Origin: Lachnospiraceae bacterium
GTDB taxonomy: Bacteria; Bacillota; Clostridia; Lachnospirales; Lachnospiraceae
Length of the DNA: 64,000 bases
NCBI GenBank assembly: GCA_014804755.1
Contig: JAAUZE010000018.1
Coordinates: 3,436 to 67,435 of the forward strand
Direction of reading: 5' to 3'
Shown here: positions 1 to 8,314 of the stretch, piece after piece
Layout: the number at the start of each line of letters is the position of its first letter
Numbering within the stretch: the stretch's first letter is position 1
Notes under the pieces: model-generated
Database searches by the model: none
Told to the model about the DNA's origin: nothing
The model's input: the letters and a program-made list of their open reading frames with translations, nothing else
Translations under genes and position numbers: made by a program

Positions 1-39
1 CAGACGGTATTGCCACAGCTTACAAGCCTGTTCTCATAA
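1..39 (+). CDS. C-terminal tail of upstream ICE gene (partial)
   Basis: Frame 1 is open from the window edge to a TAA at 37-39, giving thirteen codons with stop (QTVLPQLTSLFS). It lies 4 bp upstream of the VirB6 start, which has no good ribosome binding site of its own, so the two are probably translationally coupled. In related ICEs the gene here encodes a small hydrophobic Maff-2-type protein; that identity is inferred from position only. Confidence 0.4.
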   Translation, partial: QTVLPQLTSLFS

Positions 40-43
40 ATAA

Positions 44-916
44 ATGGGCGGGATCATAGAAAAAATTACTGAACTCATAAAGGATATACTCAAAGGGTGG
101 GTGCTGTCCAATCTCGACACCATGTTTACCGATGTCAATGACAAGGTAGGCACGATTGCGGGGGAAGTCAGCACTACCCCCAGTGCATGGAACACCGGCA
201 TTTTCACCATGATCAGGGCACTGTCGGAAAATGTGGTTGTCCCCATAGCGGGAATGATCATCAGTTTTGTGCTGATTTATGAGCTGATTACAATGGTAAT
301 CGACAAGAACAATATGCATGACTTCGATACGAGCCTGTTCTTCCGTTTTTTATTCAAGGCTTGCATCGCTGTCATGCTGCTCTCAAAAACTTTTGATATT
401 GTCATGGCAGTATTTGACGTGGGCAGCCATATGGTTACACAGGCGGCGGCTACAATATCAGGTTCTACAAGCCTTGATGTGCAGTCAGCGCTCAATTCCA
501 TGTTCAACAGCCAGATTGACACGATGGGGATAGGGGAGCTTATAGGGCTTGGAATGGAAACGGCAGTGATCAGCCTATGCATGAAAATAATGTCCGTACT
601 GATAACCGTCATTTTGTACGGACGCATGATTGAAATATACCTTTATGTGTCAGTAGCGCCAATTCCGGCAGCAACAGTTACAAACCGGGAATGGGGCAGT
701 ATCGGGACAAATTATTTAAAGGGGCTTGTCGCCCTTGCGTTACAGGGATTTTTCATAATGGTGTGCGTGGCGATTTACGCAGTGCTTGTGGCAAATGTCG
801 CAGTCGCAGGAAACCTGCACAGTGCATTGTGGTCGGTAGCGGCATATACCATTATCCTCTGTTTCAGCCTGTTTAAGACAGGCTCACTGAGCAAATCAAT
901 CCTCAATGCACATTAG
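44..916 (+). CDS. VirB6/TrbL-like conjugal transfer membrane protein (CD1112 family)
   Basis: A polytopic membrane protein of 290 residues, proposed inner channel component of the type IV secretion system. An amphipathic N-terminus (residues 1-55) is followed by hydrophobic segments near residues 63-85, 100-120, 165-195, 225-255 and 262-280. A polar loop around residues 130-165 contains the small-residue-rich segment typical of this family. The gene begins the visible conjugation operon and is followed by an inserted cargo gene and then PrgI and VirB4, the usual order for this ICE type. The start at 44 lacks a clear Shine-Dalgarno sequence but sits right after the preceding stop. The identification rests on family resemblance and synteny. 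Confidence 0.85.
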   Translation: MGGIIEKITELIKDILKGWVLSNLDTMFTDVNDKVGTIAGEVSTTPSAWNTGIFTMIRALSENVVVPIAGMIISFVLIYELITMVIDKNNMHDFDTSLFFRFLFKACIAVMLLSKTFDIVMAVFDVGSHMVTQAAATISGSTSLDVQSALNSMFNSQIDTMGIGELIGLGMETAVISLCMKIMSVLITVILYGRMIEIYLYVSVAPIPAATVTNREWGSIGTNYLKGLVALALQGFFIMVCVAIYAVLVANVAVAGNLHSALWSVAAYTIILCFSLFKTGSLSKSILNAH

Positions 917-990
917 AAGAGATACTTCTTAGTGTATGAAATCAGAACAAAAAACAGCAGACAGTACAGGAAAAGAAAGAGGGTGTGACA

Positions 991-1019
991 TTGTAAATGT
1001 AGTGTCTGAATGATATAAT
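991..1019 (+). promoter_or_regulatory. Sigma-A type promoter for the 1086 cargo gene
   Basis: TTGTAA (991-996) and TATAAT (1014-1019) are separated by 17 bp. The site lies 66 bp upstream of the next start codon, in the 169-bp gap after virB6, and suggests that the inserted gene is expressed independently of the transfer operon. Confidence 0.6.
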
Positions 1020-1085
1020 CTATTTAAAAGCGGTAAGCTGGAAACTGGTATTGGCATCAGGCGCGAAAGATGTAAGGTGATACGA

Positions 1086-1694
1086 ATGGGAAGAAACAGA
1101 AAAGCGGGCAGAGAACATAAAAGTGCCTTGGGTGTGATCGAAAAAAACAGTCAGACTATTGCAGAAAATACAGAGCATATTAATGAAAAGCTGGATGATA
1201 TAAAAAGTGATGTTGGTAAAATCCAGGAAAGCACTGCATCCAAGCTGCCTGTGATCATAGCTGTTATCACTTTGCTTGTTACAATCAGCGGTGTATCGGT
1301 CGCCGGGATTTGGAACGGGTGGAATTCAAAAACGGGATCAGAAGCGGAAACTGTTGAATCTGAGTCTGAACCTGAATATAAAATTTACCTTTATTCAGAG
1401 TATAGTAAGTTTAATATAGACATGGAAGTCGATATGACCGCATCACTGAACTTTGAAGCGGATGCCGTCAGCATAACGGCGCATCTTGCATCTGGCGGAG
1501 AGGATACAGTGCAGTTAGATAGAAAAAATGCAACGGAATGGCAGAAAAAGGTTGAGTTTACAGAAACAGGCATTCACGAGGTTGTTGTTACCGCAACGGC
1601 TCCTAATGGTGAAGTGATAGAAAACAGTATAGAAGTAGAAGTTACTCCTGTCAGTATAGACATGGACATTTTTAACCAGTTATTGAACCTGTAA
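1086..1694 (+). CDS. Membrane-anchored protein of unknown function (ICE cargo)
   Basis: A 202-residue protein that I do not recognise. It has a charged N-terminus with coiled-coil character (about residues 10-50), one transmembrane helix near 52-77, an acidic Glu/Ser linker and a C-terminal beta-rich domain (about 95-195) resembling an Ig-like or bacterial surface fold facing outward. It separates virB6 from prgI, which are normally adjacent, and has its own promoter, so it looks like a cargo insertion. I chose the ATG at 1086 over a GTG nine bases earlier because an AAGGTGA-like Shine-Dalgarno sits just upstream. Entry exclusion or surface modulation is possible but unsupported. Confidence 0.6.
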   Translation: MGRNRKAGREHKSALGVIEKNSQTIAENTEHINEKLDDIKSDVGKIQESTASKLPVIIAVITLLVTISGVSVAGIWNGWNSKTGSEAETVESESEPEYKIYLYSEYSKFNIDMEVDMTASLNFEADAVSITAHLASGGEDTVQLDRKNATEWQKKVEFTETGIHEVVVTATAPNGEVIENSIEVEVTPVSIDMDIFNQLLNL

Positions 1695-1744
1695 ATCAGC
1701 GATTGATGCAACAATACCGGTAATAAATTGAATAAAAGTAACAG

Positions 1745-1785
1745 CGTCAGGGCATATAGGAAAGTCTATATGCCTTTTTATTTTC
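1745..1785 (+). promoter_or_regulatory. Leader hairpin, family copy A (upstream of prgI)
   Basis: A nine-base stem (GGCATATAG at 1751-1759 with CTATATGCC at 1766-1774) closes the loop GAAAGT and is followed by a T-rich run, then the prgI ribosome binding site. Two other copies (26,666 and 28,018) keep the stem by compensatory changes and share the loop pattern GA...AGT. It may act as an intrinsic terminator/antiterminator or an mRNA processing site between ICE gene blocks. Confidence 0.6.
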
Positions 1786-1802
1786 AAAGAAAGGAGCAGA
1801 CA

Positions 1803-2186
1803 ATGGCTATATCAGTCGGAGTACCAAAGGACTTGAGCGGGATCAAGACCAAAGTAGCGATGAACCTGACAAAGAGGCAGATCATATGCTTTTCGGGGGC
1901 TGCCTTTACGGGTGTGCCGGTGTACCTGTTTACAAAAGGCATAATCGGCACACAGGCGGCAGCGCTCATCATGGTTGCAGTGATGCTTCCGTTCTTTTTT
2001 ATAGCAATGTATGAAAAAGACGGGTTCCCGGCGGAGAAAATACTGTACTTCATGGTACGGCAGAAATTTTTGACGCCGGGCATCAGACCGTATAAATCAG
2101 AAAATCTCTATAAGGCATTAGAGGAACGGGAACAATTAGAGAAGGAGGTACGCTACCTTGAGCAGAAAGCAAAAGGAAATAAATAA
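1803..2186 (+). CDS. PrgI family conjugation protein
   Basis: A 127-residue protein with a short cytoplasmic N-terminus, two closely spaced transmembrane segments (about residues 28-46 and 52-70) and a charged C-terminal helix, matching the PrgI family (VirB3-like) that always precedes VirB4 in Gram-positive conjugation systems. The start at 1803 has an AAAGGAG site seven bases upstream. Reading further upstream would translate through the leader hairpin, so longer starts were rejected. Its last 29 bases overlap the VirB4 start, indicating translational coupling. Confidence 0.85.
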   Translation: MAISVGVPKDLSGIKTKVAMNLTKRQIICFSGAAFTGVPVYLFTKGIIGTQAAALIMVAVMLPFFFIAMYEKDGFPAEKILYFMVRQKFLTPGIRPYKSENLYKALEEREQLEKEVRYLEQKAKGNK

Positions 2187-4614
2187 TGCAGAAAAGTCCC
2201 TCTTTCAGAAGATAGCGGGAGCGTTATTCCCGCGGCAGGGACTGAGCGCGGCGGAGAGAAAGCAGCTTATGGAAGATAAGCGGAAACTCTCAGGAAAGAC
2301 GCAGAACAAGCCGACCACGGCACAGCAGACAATTACTTTTGAGAAGATGTACCATGACGGGATATGTCTGGTGCATAAAGGGTTCTACACAAAGATGACA
2401 GAGTTTTTCGACATTAACTATGACCTGTTGGAAGTGGAGGATCAGGGAGATATTTTAGAGGAATACAGTAAATTCATTAATTATTTTGATCCGTCCATAA
2501 AGTTTGAGTTATTTTTATTCAACAGACAGGTCAGTGAAAAGATGCTTGCGGAGCAGTTCGACATTCCCCCGCAGGGAGATGAGTTTGACGATATCCGTGA
2601 GGAATATACTCAGATGCTGCAAAACCAGTCCGCAAAGGGCAACAACGGCATTATAAAATCAAAGTACATCATATTCGGCATAGAAGCTGCCGGATTAAAG
2701 GAAGCAAGGAGCAAACTGAACAACATTGAAAAAGATGTGGTCAAGAACCTTAATAACATTGGCACCAACGCCAAGCCGCTTGACGGGAAGGAACGGCTTC
2801 GTATCCTGCATGAATATTTCAACCAGGGAACGATGGAACCTTTCCGTTTTTCATTTAAGGAACTGTCACAGTCGGGAAAATCGGTCAAGGATTATATCGC
2901 GCCGCCGGGGTTTGACTTCCGCTATCCGAGCCGTTTTAAATCCGGGAGCATATACGGAAGGGTGCATTATCTTGATATCATAGCGCCACGATTTAATGAC
3001 GAACTGCTTAAAAAACTTTTGGACATTGATGACAATCTGACCATTACGATGCATATGCAGACAATGGACCCGGTAAAGGCGATCAAGATGCTGAAAGGGG
3101 CGCTTACAAACATTCAAAAAATGAAGATCGAGGAACAGAAGAAAGCCGTGCGCAGCGGGTATGATATGGATATCCTGCCCACGGACATCGTCACATATGA
3201 AAAAGACACGCTGGAACTGCTTGACGATCTGAATACAAGCAACCAGAAACTTATCAAAATGACGTTCCTGATCACCTGTTACGGGCGGACAAAGAGGGAA
3301 CTTGAGAACCTGACGCAGAGGGTGTCCGGCATTATCCAGCAGGCTAACTGCAACTTACGCTGCCTGCAATACTTACAGGAACAGGGACTGATGGCGTGCG
3401 CACCGATAGGGTGTAATGATACGGGGATAGAGAGGAACCTGACGACAAAGAGTACCGCTGTCCTTGTGCCGTTCTGTACACAGGAGCTTTTTATGCCTGC
3501 ACCGGCTATTTATTATGGTCTGAACGCACTCAGTAACAATATGATCATGGCAGACCGAAAGCGCCTTAGAACGCCAAACGGCGTGATACTTGGCACACCG
3601 GGAAGCGGCAAGTCGTTTTCGGCAAAGAGGGAGATTTTATCATGCTTCCTTATGACAATGGACGATATCATCATCTGCGATCCGGAGGGCGAGTATTTCC
3701 CGCTTGTGCAGGCGCTCCACGGGCAGGTGGTAAGGCTTGCCACCAATTCAAAGGATTTTCTGAACCCGATGGATATTCAGCTTTCCCATAAAGGGGATAA
3801 GGAAGCGTTGAAATTAAAGAGCGATTTTCTTATTACGCTGTGCGACGTGATTGCCGGAGGGAAAGACGGGTTGGAAAATGATGAAAAGGGCATTATCGAC
3901 GAATGCATCAGGCATATCTATGATGACTATTTTGAAAACCCCGTGCCGGAGAATATGCCCATACTGGAGGACTTGTATAATGCACTGCTGGAGCATAAAA
4001 ACAAAAAGGCGGAACGTATTGCCAATTCCCTTGTGCTGTACGTGCATGGTTCGCAGAATTATTTTAACCACCGCACGAGTGTTGACTCGCAGAACCGCAT
4101 TATGTGTTTTGACATACGCGACTTGGGAAACCAGCTTAAAGAACTTGGAATGCTGATCGTGCAGGATGCAGTCTGGAACCGTGTTTCGCAGAACAGGGAA
4201 AGAAGAATCGCGACACGATATTACTGTGATGAGTTCCATCTGCTTCTGAAAGAAAAGCAGACTGCGATTTATTCGGTGGAGATCTGGAAGCGCTTCAGGA
4301 AGTGGGGCGGCATACCGACAGGATTAACGCAGAACGTGGGCGATTTTTTGAAATCGGAGGAAATCGAGGGAATACTCGGCAACTCCGATTTTGTTTATCT
4401 GCTGAACCAGAACGCAAAGGATCAGGCGATACTTGCCGATAAGTTAGGACTGTCGGAAAAGCAGCTCATGCACGTCACCAATTCCGAACCGGGAAGCGGT
4501 CTGATACTCTTTGACAACGTGGTAATACCGTTTGTGGACAAATACCCGACGGACACAAAGACATATGCAATCATGAACACGAAACTGGAGGAAAGCGTAA
4601 AAAATGATGAGTGA
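2158..4614 (+). CDS. VirB4-like conjugal transfer ATPase (CD1110 family)
   Basis: An 818-residue cytoplasmic ATPase that powers assembly and substrate transfer of the type IV secretion system. Walker A GTPGSGKS lies at residues 479-486, followed about 27 residues later by the segment IIICDPEGEYFPL. The N-terminal half is the usual VirB4 domain. The start is a TTG at 2158, overlapping prgI by 29 bp and preceded by a GAGGTACG site; no better start exists in frame. Length and order (after PrgI, before the wall hydrolase) match the family. Intact, with no frameshift. Confidence 0.93.
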   Translation: MSRKQKEINNAEKSLFQKIAGALFPRQGLSAAERKQLMEDKRKLSGKTQNKPTTAQQTITFEKMYHDGICLVHKGFYTKMTEFFDINYDLLEVEDQGDILEEYSKFINYFDPSIKFELFLFNRQVSEKMLAEQFDIPPQGDEFDDIREEYTQMLQNQSAKGNNGIIKSKYIIFGIEAAGLKEARSKLNNIEKDVVKNLNNIGTNAKPLDGKERLRILHEYFNQGTMEPFRFSFKELSQSGKSVKDYIAPPGFDFRYPSRFKSGSIYGRVHYLDIIAPRFNDELLKKLLDIDDNLTITMHMQTMDPVKAIKMLKGALTNIQKMKIEEQKKAVRSGYDMDILPTDIVTYEKDTLELLDDLNTSNQKLIKMTFLITCYGRTKRELENLTQRVSGIIQQANCNLRCLQYLQEQGLMACAPIGCNDTGIERNLTTKSTAVLVPFCTQELFMPAPAIYYGLNALSNNMIMADRKRLRTPNGVILGTPGSGKSFSAKREILSCFLMTMDDIIICDPEGEYFPLVQALHGQVVRLATNSKDFLNPMDIQLSHKGDKEALKLKSDFLITLCDVIAGGKDGLENDEKGIIDECIRHIYDDYFENPVPENMPILEDLYNALLEHKNKKAERIANSLVLYVHGSQNYFNHRTSVDSQNRIMCFDIRDLGNQLKELGMLIVQDAVWNRVSQNRERRIATRYYCDEFHLLLKEKQTAIYSVEIWKRFRKWGGIPTGLTQNVGDFLKSEEIEGILGNSDFVYLLNQNAKDQAILADKLGLSEKQLMHVTNSEPGSGLILFDNVVIPFVDKYPTDTKTYAIMNTKLEESVKNDE

Positions 4615-4629
4615 CAGGAGGGGAATGAA

Positions 4630-5532
4630 TTGAAAGTAGGACTGAGGGATGTGGACGGGCACCGTTTCCCGAACCTCTGCTTAATGAAGCTTTCGGCTTA
4701 CCATAAGGCAAGGGGCGACACTGTTGAATGGCATGACGGCAGAAAACGGTATGACCTTGTTTACATGAGCAGGGTGTTTACAGATACATATTCCAAAGAT
4801 TATGCGGGGACGGTACACGCTGACTGGATCATCAGGGGCGGCACGGGATACGGGCTTGACAATAAACTGCCCGACGAAGTGGAGCATACCTGTCCGGATT
4901 ATGGTTTATATCCGCAGTTTGCGGGGACAGCTTACGGTTTTTTGTCACGGGGATGTCCCCGCGGCTGCGGTTTTTGTATTGTCGGGCAGAAAGAGGGCAG
5001 GCAGAGCATCGCCGTGGCTGACCTGTCAGAATTCTGGCATGGCGAAAAGGAAATCAAACTGCTTGATGCGAACCTGTTAGCCTGTCCCGACTGGGAACGG
5101 CTCCTGCGGCAGCTTGAAGAAAGCGGCGCAAACGTGAACTTTGTACAGGGGCTTGACGTGCGCCTTATCACGCCGGAGAAAGTGGAGGCATTAAACCGCA
5201 TAAAGACAAAAATGCTGCATTTTGCGTGGGATAACCCGAATGATGACCTTACAGCATATTTTAAACGGTTTGCAGAACTTACTTCCGTAAAGGACATCAG
5301 GAAACGGCGCGTCTATGTCCTTACTAACTATGGAAGCACGCCGGAACAGGATCTGTACAGGATATATACGCTGCGGGACATGGGATATGACCCGTATGTG
5401 ATGATTTATGAAAAGCCGACAGCGCCGCCGGAAACAAAACTGCTGCAACGGTGGGTAAACAATAAATGGTTTTTCAGGGCTGTGCCGGACTTTAAAGATT
5501 TTGATCCGGATTACCGGAAAAAACGAATGTAA
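4630..5532 (+). CDS. Radical SAM protein carried in the transfer operon
   Basis: A 300-residue protein with the cluster-binding motif C-x3-C-x2-C at Cys109, Cys113 and Cys116, the signature of radical SAM enzymes. The N-terminal about 100 residues resemble the nucleotide/cobalamin-type domain found ahead of many such cores. The rest forms a shortened barrel. It starts with TTG at 4630 after a GACAGGAGGGG site, 15 bp behind virB4. Homologs occur at the same place in related ICEs, but the substrate is unknown to me. Position inside the transfer operon suggests co-expression with conjugation rather than a metabolic role. Confidence 0.75.
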   Translation: MKVGLRDVDGHRFPNLCLMKLSAYHKARGDTVEWHDGRKRYDLVYMSRVFTDTYSKDYAGTVHADWIIRGGTGYGLDNKLPDEVEHTCPDYGLYPQFAGTAYGFLSRGCPRGCGFCIVGQKEGRQSIAVADLSEFWHGEKEIKLLDANLLACPDWERLLRQLEESGANVNFVQGLDVRLITPEKVEALNRIKTKMLHFAWDNPNDDLTAYFKRFAELTSVKDIRKRRVYVLTNYGSTPEQDLYRIYTLRDMGYDPYVMIYEKPTAPPETKLLQRWVNNKWFFRAVPDFKDFDPDYRKKRM

Positions 5533-5551
5533 ATCAGGAGGAAGCAGACAG

Positions 5552-8011
5552 ATGGAGATAAAGAAAAAAGGATCAAACAGACACAGACCAAGAGACGGAG
5601 ATAATGCTTTCCGCCAGGACACCCGGAAGGCAAAGCAGACAGAAACTAAGGAGAGCCAGAAAAAGAAATATCAAAAAGGGCATTCTTCTGGACAGAGTGA
5701 CCAAAAGCAAAAAAGTGAAGAGATAAAAAGTGCGGCTGACTGTAATTTTGCAAAGGAAAATAATGATTTTTCGCAGGAAAATAGTGAGGAGCAGTCAGGA
5801 AAACAGGAGGGTGATGATTACCGCCACAGGGACACTTACCACCGTCAGGATAAAAAAGGGAGATACCGCAGACGTATCAGCAGGGGTAAAAGACAGGAAA
5901 AAAATGCCGGGGATATCCATGATTTTCAAACCGGTGACAGTGCGTTTAAAGAGAACGGCGCTTTCGGCGGCGATATGGAAAAGAAATTTTCCAACAGAAA
6001 AAATCCGGAAAAGGCAGGAGCAGCGCCGCCAAAGAAAAAAGAGTATTATTTTGAACGCGTTTTTGATGAAAAGACAGGAAAGGCAGGGTATGTGCTTACC
6101 GCAGTTGAAAAAGAAAAAGCGTTCAAGCCGGACAGTCACATGAAAAAGGCTGCGGGCAGGATCGGGGCAGAATCCGCAAACTTCGCCCACGGCAAGGTTG
6201 CGGAGGTGGAAAAAGAAAATTCCGCGGTAGAGGGAGCGCATAAGACGGAGCAGAAAGCCGAGGATATTTTGCGCCTTGCAAAATACAGACAAAAAAACAG
6301 GGTGCAGAAACAGCATAAGAAAGCGGCGCAGCCGGAAAAGATGCATTTCAGGAAGGAGATCAGCTTCCGAAACCAAAAGTTCCTTGAGGAAAAACCGCAG
6401 ATACAGCAGAAAACACTCCATAACCAGTTACAGAAGCAGCAACAGAAAGAGCGCATCAAGCGTGAATACCGCATAGCGAAGCAGAAAACGTCATCATCAA
6501 AGGCGGCGGAGCACGCACTGGAAAAGGGCAAAAACGCGACTGTCACGGCAGCACGGAAATTACAGGAAATGGCAAGGCGGAATATGGGCGTGATTGCCGC
6601 AGTTGGCGTCATGGCGGTTCTGAGCATCATGATCATGGCTTCCGTATCGTCCTGCGGGGCGATGTTTACAGACACACAGGCGACAGTGCTTGCATCGAGT
6701 TATTTAAGCGAGCCAAAAGAGATTGATGCGGCAGATTTGCAGATGACGCAGCTTGAACTTGATTTGCAGAAAAAGATTGATGCAGTCGAAACAGATTATC
6801 CGGATTACGATGAGTATACCTATAACCTGGGTGAAATCGGGCATATGCCGTTTACCCTTATCAGCTACCTTTCCGCCGTCCACACGGAATTTGTCGCAAG
6901 TGAAGTGGAAAGCGAGATACAGACGCTTTTCGATGAGATGTATACGCTGACTTTAACGCCTGACACGGAAACAAGGACAGGCACAAGGACGGTCACAGAT
7001 CCGGACACGGGGGAACAGAAAGAGGAAGAATATGAGTATACGGTCAGTATCCTCAGAGTGAAGCTTACCGTTATGCCATTGGAAAGCCTTGTTGCCGGAA
7101 AAATGGATACGGAACAGGCGGACATTTATGCCACATACAATGAAACGGGCGGTCTGCTTCAGGTGTTTGACTCACCGCTTGCGCTCTATTGGTACAATTA
7201 TGTGTCATGCCATTACGGATACCGCAAAAATCCCATTACGGGAAATGACGAGTTCCACCGGGGCGTGGACATCGCAGTGCCAACGGGCACAACGGTCTAT
7301 GCGGCGCATGACGGCACGGTAACAACAGCCGCCTATGACAGCCATTACGGAAATTATGTAGTGATTGAAAAGGACGGATATATATCAAAATATGCCCACA
7401 TGAACAGCCTCAGCGTCAGTGCGGGGCAGGAAATAACCAAAGGGACGGTTATCGGCACAACAGGGAATACCGGAAGCAGTACCGGGAGCCACCTGCATAT
7501 CGAATGTCTTTATGACGGGGAGTATTATAACCCGTTATTTTATTTTGAGGCGGGAGAGGGAACGCTGTACGGCGAGGCGCCGGGCGGCGGGGGCGTGCCG
7601 GGAAATGCCGTGCCGCCGGACTCCTACGATGATGACACAGTGAGGGCGCTTATGGAGGAAGCAGCGAAATACCTCGGATACCCTTATGTATGGGGAGGAT
7701 CAAAACCGTCAACAAGCTTTGACTGTTCCGGATATGTCTGCTGGGTATTTACCAACAGTGGCGTGCATAGCCTGCCGCGGACGACGGCACAGGGGATTTA
7801 CAACAAATGCACTCCGGTGTCATCTGCGGACGCAAAAGCAGGGGATCTTATCTTTTTTACAGGAACATATAATTCGGGCAGCGCAGTGAGCCATGTGGGT
7901 ATTTACTGCGGAAACGGAGTGATGATACACTGCGGCGATCCGATCAAGTATTCCTCCATCAATACACCGTACTGGCAGAGCCATTTTTATGGGTTTGGAA
8001 GATTAAATTAG
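5552..8011 (+). CDS. Bifunctional cell wall hydrolase: M23 peptidase + NlpC/P60 (CD1108 family)
   Basis: An 819-residue protein that opens peptidoglycan for the conjugation channel. Residues 1-340 form a Lys/Gln/Glu-rich cytoplasmic region of low complexity. One transmembrane helix lies near 344-370. The outside part contains an M23 (LytM) domain at about 565-660, with HRGVD and the HLH motif, then an NlpC/P60 domain at about 700-819 with catalytic Cys in FDCSGYV and the downstream His in SHVGIYC. The start at 5552 has AGGAGG ten bases upstream; the longer reading overlapping the radical SAM gene was rejected. Two hydrolases in one chain, against glycan-linked peptides and stem peptides, is typical of this family. 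Confidence 0.9.
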   Translation: MEIKKKGSNRHRPRDGDNAFRQDTRKAKQTETKESQKKKYQKGHSSGQSDQKQKSEEIKSAADCNFAKENNDFSQENSEEQSGKQEGDDYRHRDTYHRQDKKGRYRRRISRGKRQEKNAGDIHDFQTGDSAFKENGAFGGDMEKKFSNRKNPEKAGAAPPKKKEYYFERVFDEKTGKAGYVLTAVEKEKAFKPDSHMKKAAGRIGAESANFAHGKVAEVEKENSAVEGAHKTEQKAEDILRLAKYRQKNRVQKQHKKAAQPEKMHFRKEISFRNQKFLEEKPQIQQKTLHNQLQKQQQKERIKREYRIAKQKTSSSKAAEHALEKGKNATVTAARKLQEMARRNMGVIAAVGVMAVLSIMIMASVSSCGAMFTDTQATVLASSYLSEPKEIDAADLQMTQLELDLQKKIDAVETDYPDYDEYTYNLGEIGHMPFTLISYLSAVHTEFVASEVESEIQTLFDEMYTLTLTPDTETRTGTRTVTDPDTGEQKEEEYEYTVSILRVKLTVMPLESLVAGKMDTEQADIYATYNETGGLLQVFDSPLALYWYNYVSCHYGYRKNPITGNDEFHRGVDIAVPTGTTVYAAHDGTVTTAAYDSHYGNYVVIEKDGYISKYAHMNSLSVSAGQEITKGTVIGTTGNTGSSTGSHLHIECLYDGEYYNPLFYFEAGEGTLYGEAPGGGGVPGNAVPPDSYDDDTVRALMEEAAKYLGYPYVWGGSKPSTSFDCSGYVCWVFTNSGVHSLPRTTAQGIYNKCTPVSSADAKAGDLIFFTGTYNSGSAVSHVGIYCGNGVMIHCGDPIKYSSINTPYWQSHFYGFGRLN

Positions 8012-8029
8012 AACAGGAAGTGAGGATAT

Positions 8030-8314
8030 ATGACAAAGGAGAGGATTAAAAAAGAGCTTTCCAAAGTGGACGGACAGCTTGCAGCATTACAGGCAAGGAA
8101 GAAGGACCTTGAGGAACAGCTTCAGATGGCAGAGGATGCGGAGAAGATGAAATTCATCGAAAAAAATAAAATCTCTCTGGACAGGCTGGCGCTGTTTAAC
8201 AAGGTCAGCGAGGAAGAAATTTTGAGCCTGCTGCGCCAAAAAGCGCGGGAGGAACAGGCTCAGCAATCAGAAAAGGAGGCAGAAAGCCATGAAGAAAAAC
8301 AGAATATCAATTAA
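8030..8314 (+). CDS. DUF4315 family small coiled-coil protein
   Basis: A 94-residue, highly charged protein with an N-terminal coiled coil (about residues 1-45) and a short helical C-terminal domain with the segment FNKVSEEEILSLL, matching DUF4315, a conserved gene between the wall hydrolase and the CD1107-type membrane protein. An AGGAAGTGAGG site precedes the start. It overlaps the next gene by 26 bp, implying coupled translation. Function unknown; a cytoplasmic accessory of the secretion apparatus is plausible. Confidence 0.8.
   Translation: MTKERIKKELSKVDGQLAALQARKKDLEEQLQMAEDAEKMKFIEKNKISLDRLALFNKVSEEEILSLLRQKAREEQAQQSEKEAESHEEKQNIN

Noticed and set aside
6136-6675. Long minus-strand frame opposite the wall hydrolase gene
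   Set aside because: Composition (Cys/Phe-rich) and lack of a start site mark it as the antisense shadow of the Lys/Gln-rich region.
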